Shown piece by piece: positions 25,052 to 32,902 of a DNA stretch of 43,602 bases; the first letter of the stretch is position 1; each line of letters starts with the position of its first letter. The notes below the pieces were generated by a model that searched no databases, was not told the DNA's origin, and worked only from the letters and a program-made list of their open reading frames with translations. The DNA comes from Bacteroidota bacterium (GTDB lineage Bacteria > Bacteroidota > Bacteroidia > Bacteroidales > VadinHA17). Where the stretch lies: positions 1-43,602 of the forward strand of contig JADFQJ010000021.1 of the NCBI GenBank assembly GCA_022561875.1, written 5' to 3'. Position numbers and translations under genes: made by a program.

Positions 25052-25072
25052 CAACCATCACCCGGCACCCAG
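25052..25072 (-). repeat. Complementary heptads after HAD stop
   Basis: CAACCAT, CACCCGG, CACCCAG on the plus strand, 7 nt from the HAD stop codon. In gene sense it reads CTGGGTG-CCGGGTG and can pair with the CACCCAG units before the next start codon. Confidence 0.75.
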
Positions 25073-25079
25073 CGATCTT

Positions 25080-25895
25080 TTAACTTTTTCTCTTTTTCTC
25101 TATACCTGCAACAATATCTCCGACATTATCGAGAACAAAGTGGGGATAATAGGGAAACTCTTTCAAAGTATCTCTTGACGCTATACCGCTCAATACCAGA
25201 CAAGTATCAATTTCTGATTCAATACCGGCAATGATATCGGTATCCATACGGTCACCAATAATGATAGTGTCTTCCGTGCGGCAACCCAGTTTTCTCAATG
25301 CAATACGCATCATCAACGGGTTAGGTTTACCAACAAAGTAGGCCTGTTTTCCGGTTGAAAGTTCAATCGGTGCAATCAGGGCTTTAGTTGAAGGGGTGAT
25401 TCCTCCTTCAATTGGTCCGGTAAGGTCGGGGTTTGTGCCAATTAATTTTGCACCTTTCAAAACAAGGTTAACCGCTCTTTCGATCTTCTCAAAACTATAG
25501 CTCCTTGAATCGCCAACAACAACATAATCAGGATCGATATTATTCATTGTATAACCTGCATTATACATAGCGTTAATGAGTCCCGCCTCGCCAATAATAT
25601 AGGCAGTACCTTTATGTTTCTGGGATGATAAAAAATGGGCTGTTGCCAGGGCGCTTGTATAGAAAACATCCCTTTCAACATCAATTCCCATTCGTTTTAG
25701 TTTTTCCTGTAGTTCCCTTGGGGTCCTCTCGCTTGAGTTTGTGAGGAACAGGAATCTTTTATTCTCCTTTTTCAGCCATTTCACAAAATCCTTAACTCCG
25801 GGAAGCAACTGGTTTCCATGATAGATCACACCATCCATATCAGAAATAAAGCCTTTCTTCTTCCTTATCTCACTAATTAACTTTTCATTAACCAT
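25080..25895 (-). CDS. HAD-IIA family sugar phosphatase (NagD/AraL type)
   Basis: A 271-aa HAD phosphatase with motif I DMDGVIYHG (Asp19 nucleophile, Asp21), motif II FLTNSSE, motif III lysine in GKPNPLMM and motif IV GDRMDTDI. The C2-type cap between motifs II and III marks subfamily IIA. Relatives dephosphorylate nucleotide monophosphates or sugar phosphates. It lies between the E1 gene (106 nt upstream) and the PHP gene, and so may belong to the same transcript, but a complementary-repeat spacer follows it. Confidence 0.88.
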   Translation of the reverse strand: MVNEKLISEIRKKKGFISDMDGVIYHGNQLLPGVKDFVKWLKKENKRFLFLTNSSERTPRELQEKLKRMGIDVERDVFYTSALATAHFLSSQKHKGTAYIIGEAGLINAMYNAGYTMNNIDPDYVVVGDSRSYSFEKIERAVNLVLKGAKLIGTNPDLTGPIEGGITPSTKALIAPIELSTGKQAYFVGKPNPLMMRIALRKLGCRTEDTIIIGDRMDTDIIAGIESEIDTCLVLSGIASRDTLKEFPYYPHFVLDNVGDIVAGIEKKRKS

Positions 25896-26000
25896 TTTAT
25901 TTTATTTAAATTATAAAACCTGCAAAAGTAAACAGTTTATTATGAGATATGTTAAGTTATCATTAATTCTTTCCATGATAAATTTGAAATATTAATTTAG

Positions 26001-28469
26001 TCACACTCCCAGTTTACTTCTTCTCATTTTCTCCTCAGCAGAAAAATCATTTTTAATTTTATGTCCATCAAGCGGGACAATACTGGTATGTATTGCATCG
26101 AGGATCCAGTCTGTTTGCGGAAAAAAGTAGTTTTCCAACTCATATGCCGGCACGATCCAGTTTCTTGAACCAACTACAACGGGAGGTGCATCAAGATAGT
26201 CAAAAGCAAGTTCCGTAATATTCTGCGCCATATCTTTCAGGTATGATCCACGTTCAGAAGCATCACTGGTCAGGATTATCCTTCCTGTCTTCTTCACCGA
26301 TTCAACCACAATGCTGTAATCAAACGGCACGAGACTCCGGGCATCGATCACCTCTGCTGACATACCATACTTTTTCTCAAGAATATCAGCAACTTCCACC
26401 ACCTTGTACAATGTTGCACCTATCGAAAGGATGGTAATATCCATACCCTTACGCTTAATATCCGGTTCACCGAAAGGTATTTCGTAATACTCTTCAGGCA
26501 CACCACCCTTGTGAAACCACTCACCCACATCATATATCCTTTGACTCTCGAAGAACACAACCGGGTCAGTTCCCTGAAGCGCCGCATTCATCAGTCCTTT
26601 AGCATCGTATGGTGTAGCCGGAAACACCACTTTAAGTCCGGGTATATGAGAAACAATTGAAGACCAGTCCTGCGAATGCTGAGCCCCATATTTAGATCCC
26701 ACTGAAACTCTGAGTACAACAGGCATTTTAAGAATATTCCCGCTCATTGCCTGCCATTTTGGGAGCTGGTTAAACACTTCATCCCCTGCCCTTCCCAGGA
26801 AATCGCAATACATGATTTCAGGAATTACCCGTCCGCCGCACATAGCATACCCGATAGCTGTTCCAACAATTGCACCTTCGGAGATTGAAGTATTAAAAAG
26901 ACGATTATACGGCAGCGCTTCGGTCAAACCACGATACACTGCAAATGCACCGCCCCAGTCCCTGTTTTCTTCACCATAGGCAATCAAAGTGGGATCTTTA
27001 TAGAACCTGTCAAAAATAGCTTCAAAAATCCCATCACGCAACTGGAATGCTTTTAATTTGGAAACAGGTTTGCCATTTTCATCCAGTCCAAACCTCTCCT
27101 TCCGGCTGATCTGCTTAACCCTTGGATTTTCCTCTTTAGTCATTAAAACCTCAGGTTCCCTGTTCTCCATTTTATCAACCGATCCGTTTGAAAACATAAG
27201 TTTCCCTATCCCATCCGGGTCTGTTTCCATATCCATCCCGGGAGATATATTATCGTCAATTGCAAGCTTAATGATATGGGTAATCAGCTTCTTTGTATTT
27301 TCGCGTATCTCTTCCAGCTCATTATTTACAGCCACTTTTGCTTCAATAAGTCCAAGTGCATACTCATCAATAGCATCAGCTCTTTTCCATGCATCAATTT
27401 CATCTTTCGACCTGTATGATGATGCATCCGACGGAGAATGTCCGCTTATTCTGTAAGTAAGGGTGTCGAGCAGCACGGGACCTTTCTTCTCTTCAAGAAT
27501 TTTCTTTTTTCTGCGAAATGCATCGATCACTGCCAGCGGATTGTAGCCATCAATTCTTTCGGAGTGCATCATTTCCGGGTTCACACCTGCGCCCACCCGT
27601 GCCAGAAGCTTATACCCCATTGTTTCACCCTGCGTTTGACCTCCCATACCATACTGGTTATTCATAAAATTAAACAGTATGGGCAAACCACCTTTAAATT
27701 CTCCTTCCCAGAGGGTCCTGAACTGGTCCATTGCCGCGAAACTGAAACCTTCCCAAACAGGTCCGCACCCCATGGAAGCATCTCCGATATTTGCCACAAC
27801 AATACCCGGTTTCCTGTTTACCTTCTTGAATAAAGCAGCGCCAACTGAAATATCACCCGATCCACCTACAATAGCGTTGTTGGGATAAACTCCGAATGGA
27901 GGAAAGAATGCATGCATTGAACCGCCCAGTCCTTTATTAAACCCTGTTTCCCGCGCAAAGATCTCGGCCAGCATTCCGTACAGCAGAAAATCAATTGCCA
28001 GATCTTTGATGGAATCTTTTCTGTATTTCTCAACAACTTTCAGTGTAACACCATCAAAGTACTCTTTCATGATCTTCATCAGGCTATTTTCATCAAGCTG
28101 ATGGATAGCAGATAATCCTTTTGCGATTATCTCTCCATGGCTCCGGTGAGAACCGAAAATAAAATCATCAACAGAAAGAGTATATGCCATTCCTACCGCT
28201 GATGCTTCCTGTCCTATTGAAAGATGAGCCGGACCCGGATGATTATACTGAACACCATTGTATTCATTCTTTGTTTTAATACCATCGAGCATTGTTTCGA
28301 ACTCCCTGATAATCACCATGTCACGAAATATCCGGACAAGATCGTCATTTGAAAAATTTTCTTTCTCTTCCTTAATACTCCGGTTATATTGATTAACAGG
28401 TATTGTACCAAAAGTTATCTTTCCTGCGCGTCTTACTTCGTCCGGATTTATGTATTGTTTTTTTGGCAT
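26001..28469 (-). CDS. 2-oxoacid dehydrogenase E1, alpha-beta fusion
   Basis: An 822-aa thiamine-diphosphate enzyme with both E1 subunits in one chain. The alpha half (about 40-400) has the TPP motif GDASMG (229-234) ending in FMNNQYG. The beta half starts near residue 470 ([15 protein letters not shown], then [12 protein letters not shown] and [10 protein letters not shown]). Between HGEIIAKG and NKGLGGSMH about 60 residues are present, longer than the usual segment, so an insertion is likely. The substrate (branched-chain 2-oxoacid, pyruvate or acetoin) cannot be read. The E2 gene lies 125 nt upstream; no E3 is in the window. Confidence 0.9.
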   Translation of the reverse strand: MPKKQYINPDEVRRAGKITFGTIPVNQYNRSIKEEKENFSNDDLVRIFRDMVIIREFETMLDGIKTKNEYNGVQYNHPGPAHLSIGQEASAVGMAYTLSVDDFIFGSHRSHGEIIAKGLSAIHQLDENSLMKIMKEYFDGVTLKVVEKYRKDSIKDLAIDFLLYGMLAEIFARETGFNKGLGGSMHAFFPPFGVYPNNAIVGGSGDISVGAALFKKVNRKPGIVVANIGDASMGCGPVWEGFSFAAMDQFRTLWEGEFKGGLPILFNFMNNQYGMGGQTQGETMGYKLLARVGAGVNPEMMHSERIDGYNPLAVIDAFRRKKKILEEKKGPVLLDTLTYRISGHSPSDASSYRSKDEIDAWKRADAIDEYALGLIEAKVAVNNELEEIRENTKKLITHIIKLAIDDNISPGMDMETDPDGIGKLMFSNGSVDKMENREPEVLMTKEENPRVKQISRKERFGLDENGKPVSKLKAFQLRDGIFEAIFDRFYKDPTLIAYGEENRDWGGAFAVYRGLTEALPYNRLFNTSISEGAIVGTAIGYAMCGGRVIPEIMYCDFLGRAGDEVFNQLPKWQAMSGNILKMPVVLRVSVGSKYGAQHSQDWSSIVSHIPGLKVVFPATPYDAKGLMNAALQGTDPVVFFESQRIYDVGEWFHKGGVPEEYYEIPFGEPDIKRKGMDITILSIGATLYKVVEVADILEKKYGMSAEVIDARSLVPFDYSIVVESVKKTGRIILTSDASERGSYLKDMAQNITELAFDYLDAPPVVVGSRNWIVPAYELENYFFPQTDWILDAIHTSIVPLDGHKIKNDFSAEEKMRRSKLGV

Positions 28470-28536
28470 GGGTTATTATTTACCAGGTAATTATTCAGTG
28501 TCTTAAGTTTGGAATGATAAAATGCTCCCGGCTGTA

Positions 28537-28567
28537 CCCGCCTGGCGGTTTGAAACCGCTTGGCGGG
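28537..28567 (-). other. GC-rich hairpin between E2 and E1 genes
   Basis: CCCGCC (28537-28542) pairs with GGCGGG (28562-28567), and CGGTTT (28546-28551) with AAACCG (28553-28558). No T-run follows. It may stabilise or divide the E2-E1 transcript. Confidence 0.65.
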
Positions 28568-28594
28568 TTACCGTCAACTGCCGACTAATTTATT

Positions 28595-29929
28595 TTATAT
28601 CATATTATTTTCCAATCCTTCAACCTCTTCCTTAATGGTTTTCAGGAACAGTGATGCCGGTCCGCCGTCAATAGCCCTGTGATCATAAGTTAGTGACAAT
28701 CCGATATACGGGACAAATCCCATAACACCCCCTTCAAGCTCCGCCGGACGTTTAATAATGGTATTCACACCCAGTATACCAACCTGTGGCAGGTTAATTA
28801 CCGGGGTAAACATTTCAACCCCGTAAGCGCCAAGATTGGATACAGTGAATGTTGCCAGTTCATTTGAAAGCAAGCCGGGATCGACATTCCCGGAATGGCA
28901 GCGACCGGCGATCTTTTCCATTTCAACGGATAGTTCAACCATCGACAGTTTATCAGCTTCCACCACAACCGGCACCATCAAACCACGTGGAGCATCAACA
29001 GCAAATCCAAGGTTCACTTTTTTAAAATACCTTATTTTATCCTCCAGGAAATGTGCATTTGCTTCAGGATGTTTTTTTAAGGCATTAATTACTGCATAGC
29101 AAACAATATCATTAATGGTTACGTTTTGATATCCTGTTGTTTCCACTCTGCATTTAATATCTTTTCTAAGCTCAAGGATTTTACGGGCATCTGCACTTGT
29201 ATGGTGTGTAAGTTGTGCTGAATTACTAAGCGATTTAAACACTGCATTTGCAATGAGTTTTCTGACATTCGACAAAGGTTCATCCTTAAAATCTGTTACA
29301 TAGGTATCTTTTTGTGCTAAAAGATCTCCGGTAGTTATTCTCGGCTTACTCCCGGCTTTTTCCTTATCGTAAGTAAGGTTTCTCTTTTCCATCATTGTCC
29401 TGGCCAATGGGGTGATCCTTGGCATTGAAGCGGCGGCATTTTCAATATCCCGTTCAATTATACGATCACCAGGTCCCGTACCGGCCAGATTTTTATAATC
29501 AAGCCCGATTCGCAAGGCTGATTTCCTGGCCCTGGGTGAAATTTTTATTTTACCTGTTTCTGCAACAGGACTTACACTTAGCATATCTTCAGTATGCTTT
29601 TTAGTTTCAATAGTTGACCCGGATTTATCCTCCTCGTTTTTTTTAGTATCAGATTGATTATTAACCGGTTTGAATTCCTCAACATCCTCACCTTTCTCTC
29701 CTATCACGGCGATATTAGTAAGTACCGGTACTTCATCACCGGCATTAAAAAAGATTTCCAGCAAGATCCCGTCTGCTTCCGCAACCTCTTCAAACGAAGC
29801 TTTATCAGTTTCATAAGCAAATAAGAGGTCGCCTTCAGAAACCTCGTCTCCTTTTTTCAGGTACCATTCAGTTATGATACAGGTTTCAACTGATTGTCCC
29901 TGCCTGGGCATTATTACCGGATAAGCCAT
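28595..29929 (-). CDS. Dihydrolipoamide acyltransferase (E2)
   Basis: A 444-aa E2 of a 2-oxoacid dehydrogenase complex. An N-terminal lipoyl domain (1-80) carries ETDKASFE, whose lysine is lipoylated. Next is a charged linker, then a peripheral-subunit-binding domain (ISPRARKSALRIGLD, about 125-165) and a second, similar segment (ITPLARTMMEKRNLTYD) before the catalytic domain. The catalytic motif is YDHRAIDGGPA near the C-terminus. It is the first gene of the E2-E1 run, divergent from gntR. A palindromic operator candidate lies 28 nt upstream. Confidence 0.92.
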   Translation of the reverse strand: MAYPVIMPRQGQSVETCIITEWYLKKGDEVSEGDLLFAYETDKASFEEVAEADGILLEIFFNAGDEVPVLTNIAVIGEKGEDVEEFKPVNNQSDTKKNEEDKSGSTIETKKHTEDMLSVSPVAETGKIKISPRARKSALRIGLDYKNLAGTGPGDRIIERDIENAAASMPRITPLARTMMEKRNLTYDKEKAGSKPRITTGDLLAQKDTYVTDFKDEPLSNVRKLIANAVFKSLSNSAQLTHHTSADARKILELRKDIKCRVETTGYQNVTINDIVCYAVINALKKHPEANAHFLEDKIRYFKKVNLGFAVDAPRGLMVPVVVEADKLSMVELSVEMEKIAGRCHSGNVDPGLLSNELATFTVSNLGAYGVEMFTPVINLPQVGILGVNTIIKRPAELEGGVMGFVPYIGLSLTYDHRAIDGGPASLFLKTIKEEVEGLENNMI

Positions 29930-29956
29930 GTAAAATCCTGTTTAGGGAAAAAGATT

Positions 29957-29972
29957 ACTTGTAACTACATGT
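29957..29972. promoter_or_regulatory. Operator candidate 1 (E2 side)
   Basis: ACTTGTA-AC-TACATGT, a 7-2-7 palindrome with one mismatch, 28 nt upstream of the E2 start. It shares the left arm and geometry with 30214-30229, as expected of two sites for one dimeric regulator. Confidence 0.6.
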
Positions 29973-30053
29973 TTATTGTTAATAACAAATCATATAAATT
30001 ACATGCAGCTAATTAACTCAAATTCCTATTTATTTTTTAATAGAACCCGGATG

Positions 30054-30129
30054 ACACGGATTTAATTAATTTTCACTGATATTTTATCATTTTACCCCTG
30101 ATTATCTGCAATATCAGCGTTATCCGTGT
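30054..30129. repeat. Nested inverted repeat (ACACGGAT / ATCCGTGT)
   Basis: ACACGGAT (30054-30061) pairs with ATCCGTGT (30122-30129) and, inside, CTGATATT (30076-30083) with AATATCAG (30110-30117). A 76-nt foldback element in the middle of the spacer. Confidence 0.65.
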
Positions 30130-30213
30130 TCCATAAAACCTATTTGCAAGCAAGTAGTAACTTAGGTTATATTAAGAACACTGTAAACAAACATCACAAA
30201 GATATACATTTCA

Positions 30214-30229
30214 ACTTGTATTTACAAGT
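30214..30229. promoter_or_regulatory. Operator candidate 2 (gntR side)
   Basis: ACTTGTA-TT-TACAAGT is a perfect 7-2-7 palindrome. Size and symmetry fit a GntR/HutC dimer site. It lies 48 nt upstream of a promoter-like -7 box and 266 nt before gntR. Confidence 0.65.
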
Positions 30230-30276
30230 AAAGTTATTCATAATAACATATTTTATTGTTTTTTGAAAATATTTGC

Positions 30277-30284
30277 TATTTTTG
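30277..30284 (+). promoter_or_regulatory. Putative -7 box upstream of gntR
   Basis: TATTTTTG is a full match to TAnnTTTG. A -33 TTTG is not at the usual distance (ATTG is 18 nt upstream). The leader would be about 200 nt. Confidence 0.35.
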
Positions 30285-30495
30285 TTTTGAAAACATTTGG
30301 TTGCATTATTCATACAGAAGATAAAAGTTGAATCCGTTTCGAAAAGTAAAAAAAATGCTACTAAATCACAAAGTCACTAAGACTCACAAAGAACAGACGA
30401 TCTGTATTTTATTAATATTGTTATTCGTGCATTCGTGGCTTCATTTTCTTTATGATCAATTTGTAAATTAATCAGGTTGGAAATAAATCACCAGT

Positions 30496-31215
30496 ATGTC
30501 CGGTAAAAAGCAAAATTTACCCCGTTACCGCCAGGTTTATGAGATACTCAGAAAACACATTGTGAACGGTGTTTACCAGGAGGGTGACATGCTGCCTTCA
30601 GAGAATGACCTGTGCCAAACTAATGGAATTACTCGTCCAACTGTGCGGCTGGCGCTTGATCAACTCGTAAAAGACGGTTTTATTAAGAAACAGAAAGGTA
30701 AAGGGAGCATTGTTTGTGCGCAGCCAAAGGGAATTGGCATCCTGTCTGTTGCAGGTACCACTTCCGCTATTGGAAAAGAGAACCTGAAAACAAAGATACT
30801 GGTGGGACCTGTGATCAGGAAATGGGATGATCCCTTTATGTTTCCCCTCTCCGATGTGGAAAAAGAGTCCGGTTGTATTTACATGGAAAGAGTCAGACTG
30901 GTAAACAATAAACCCCTGTTTTACGATATCACATTTTTACCCAACATAAATCTCCCCCGTTTTACTTCCAGGAAATTTGAAAACAGGTCGCTTTTTGATA
31001 TTTTAAGAAGATCGTACCAGGTTGAAGTAACAGGTGGAGAACAAAGTCTGAAAGCAATTACGGCAAAAGGAAAAATTTGTCAACATCTGGATGTTCAGGA
31101 AGGAGATCCTGTATTGCATCTGGAAAGGAAGATCAACACCAACCGCATTGATTTCAGTTTCTATTCCACTTTATTCTGCAATACCATCGAACATGCTTTG
31201 TTTGGGATATTTTAA
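30496..31215 (+). CDS. GntR/HutC family regulator (UTRA domain)
   Basis: A 239-aa repressor-type protein. The N-terminal winged helix (about 8-75) has YRQVYEILRKHIVNGVYQEG, LPSENDLCQTNGITRPTVRLAL and the wing FIKKQKGKGSIV. The C-terminal UTRA effector domain (about 90-235) has YMERVRLVNNKP and a final DFSFYSTLFC. UTRA domains sense small sugars or organic acids. It is divergent from the E2-E1 operon and convergent with fucK, whose 3' end it overlaps by 45 nt. Paired palindromes in the spacer make E2-E1 its most likely target, with the fucose genes possible. Confidence 0.92.
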   Translation: MSGKKQNLPRYRQVYEILRKHIVNGVYQEGDMLPSENDLCQTNGITRPTVRLALDQLVKDGFIKKQKGKGSIVCAQPKGIGILSVAGTTSAIGKENLKTKILVGPVIRKWDDPFMFPLSDVEKESGCIYMERVRLVNNKPLFYDITFLPNINLPRFTSRKFENRSLFDILRRSYQVEVTGGEQSLKAITAKGKICQHLDVQEGDPVLHLERKINTNRIDFSFYSTLFCNTIEHALFGIF

Positions 31216-32673
31216 TTCCAGGTACTGTTCATAAATTTCGATGTAGGACATGGCATCAAGTGAAGGTTCGTAGACATCTCCCGTGTAATTTATTGCATTT
31301 CCGGCTTCATCAGGTGATGAAAACAGGTTAACGCCTGACATTACAAACAATGCTGCGCCCAGAACGGTGGTTTCTTTTTGTTCAATAAGTTTAACAGGTA
31401 TACCCAGCACATCCGCTCTTATCTGGTTCCACAGTTTATTCTTCGATCCTCCTCCCACACAAACCAGAGAATCAGCTTTGAATTTTCCGATTTTTTGCAA
31501 CTGATCGAGTCTTTCGCGGGTTCTGCATGACAATGATTCGAGAGCAGCACGATAAATATCACCACGTGAAGTTTCCATTGTCAGATTGCTTATAAATCCT
31601 GAATCTGTTCCACCCGGTGTGTGATAGAACGAGGTATCAATCCTTATGCCATTACTTCCGACTTTTATTTTCCGTGCTTCATCGATCATTATCTCATAGA
31701 TATTCTCACTATCAAGCTCTTTTGCAAAAAACATTTTTTTTAACCACTCCAATGCACCCGAAGCGATCCACTGTACTCCCATATTATATAAACCGGGCAA
31801 TGGATCAAACTCTGTTGAAACTCCACACTTTAGCGCTTTATCTGAAGTATCAATATTGGATGTCCTAACCATTAAAATCTCCCATGTTCCGGAACTCAGG
31901 ACAGGCATGTTTTCTGCAGCGCCTGAGCCAAAAATTGCAAACTGTGTATCATGACCGGTTGCTACAACAGGGATACCCGCCGGAATACCTGTTTCTATCG
32001 ATGCTTGATGAGTAATTTTACCAATTACCTCTCCTGGTTCTACCATTTGCGGAAAAATATTATCTGAAATTCCGATTGAGTTCAGTATTTCCTGTGAGAA
32101 CGATCTTTTTCGCAGATCTGTAAGCATTGAGGTTCCTGCCATTGAACTATCGGTTACCATTTCACCTGTAAGGAAGTAGAGAAAGATTGAAGGGATAAAA
32201 ATAAACCAATCCATCTGATCAATGATCGCGGGCCTGTTTTCCTTCAACCAGATAAGTCTGTTTATTGTGTTAAAAATAAAAGGTTGAAGTCCGTTAATAC
32301 CAAAAAGGTGTTCCAGGGGTATATACTTCCCGATATTCTTCATCACAGGATCAGTCCGCGGGCATTGCCAGGAAATTACCGGATAAAGCATTTTTCCGGA
32401 TTTAGTAAAAGGCGCACCATCGACACCGAAGGTGGTTACAGTAATTCCGGCAATATTTTCAGGTTTGATCTTTTCAAGAACTTTTGCAGAAGTGGTTTTA
32501 AACTTATTCCATATCTCATTCACATCCCATATCCTGTAATTTTTATTTTCAGGATCAGGTCGTGTATTATTGCTCACTGATGCTGAAGCAAGTATCTCTC
32601 CTTTTTCACCAACTGCAATTGTTCTGACGTTAGTAGCGCCACAATCGAGGACAAGTATGATTTTTTGTTTCAT
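31171..32673 (-). CDS. fucK: L-fuculokinase FucK
   Basis: A 500-aa FGGY kinase that makes L-fuculose 1-phosphate. It closely tracks E. coli FucK: ILVLDCGATNVRTIAV, GITVTTFGVDGAPF, YPVISWQCPRTDPVMKNI, FNTINRLIWLKENRP, MAGTSMLTDL, ATGHDTQFAIFGSGA, LSSGTWEILMVRTS and VCVGGGSKNKLWNQIRADVLGIPVK-like C-terminus. It is downstream of fucI (229-nt spacer) and runs convergently into gntR. A 17-unit heptad array ends 4 nt before its ATG. Confidence 0.94.
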   Translation of the reverse strand: MKQKIILVLDCGATNVRTIAVGEKGEILASASVSNNTRPDPENKNYRIWDVNEIWNKFKTTSAKVLEKIKPENIAGITVTTFGVDGAPFTKSGKMLYPVISWQCPRTDPVMKNIGKYIPLEHLFGINGLQPFIFNTINRLIWLKENRPAIIDQMDWFIFIPSIFLYFLTGEMVTDSSMAGTSMLTDLRKRSFSQEILNSIGISDNIFPQMVEPGEVIGKITHQASIETGIPAGIPVVATGHDTQFAIFGSGAAENMPVLSSGTWEILMVRTSNIDTSDKALKCGVSTEFDPLPGLYNMGVQWIASGALEWLKKMFFAKELDSENIYEIMIDEARKIKVGSNGIRIDTSFYHTPGGTDSGFISNLTMETSRGDIYRAALESLSCRTRERLDQLQKIGKFKADSLVCVGGGSKNKLWNQIRADVLGIPVKLIEQKETTVLGAALFVMSGVNLFSSPDEAGNAINYTGDVYEPSLDAMSYIEIYEQYLELKYPKQSMFDGIAE

Positions 32674-32677
32674 ATTT

Positions 32678-32796
32678 CTGGTTTCTGGTTACTGGGTGCT
32701 GGTTACTGGTTACTGGTTTCTGGTTACTGGTTACTGGTTACTGGTTACTGGGTACTGGGTACTGGGCGCTGGGCGCTGGGCGCTGGGCGCTGGTTT
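32678..32796 (-). repeat. CTGGTTA/CTGGGNG heptad array, 17 units
   Basis: The longest array: 119 nt, exactly 17 heptads without a register break. Mainly CTGGTTA at the gene end, then two CTGGGTA, four CTGGGCG and a CTGGTTT. In gene sense it is a NANCCAG array ending 4 nt upstream of the fucK ATG. Confidence 0.92.
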
Positions 32797-32861
32797 AGAA
32801 AAATGATCAATCTTTCAACTAAACATACAATGATTTTATAAATAATTGAAATATAGCATAT

Positions 32862-32896
32862 TAACCAGCAACTAGTAACAAGCAACCAGCAACTAG
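32862..32896 (-). repeat. Complementary heptads after fucI stop
   Basis: TAACCAG, CAACTAG, TAACAAG, CAACCAG, CAACTAG on the plus strand, ending 6 nt from the fucI stop codon. They are complementary to the CTGGTTA-type units at 32678-32796, with a 65-nt gap. Confidence 0.82.
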
Positions 32897-32902
32897 TGTT
32901 TA

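Larger units (their letters stand above)
29930..30495. other. 566-bp divergent E2/gntR spacer
   Basis: No gene. It holds two matching palindromes (29957-29972 and 30214-30229), a nested inverted repeat (30054-30129), a promoter-like box (30277-30284), and an octad-like run CACAAAGTCACTAAG near 30366-30385. The arrangement is that of a bidirectional control region. Confidence 0.7.

Noticed and set aside
31171-32673. FGGY kinase as rhamnulokinase RhaB
   Set aside because: Segment-by-segment likeness is to FucK and the neighbour is FucI, not RhaA.
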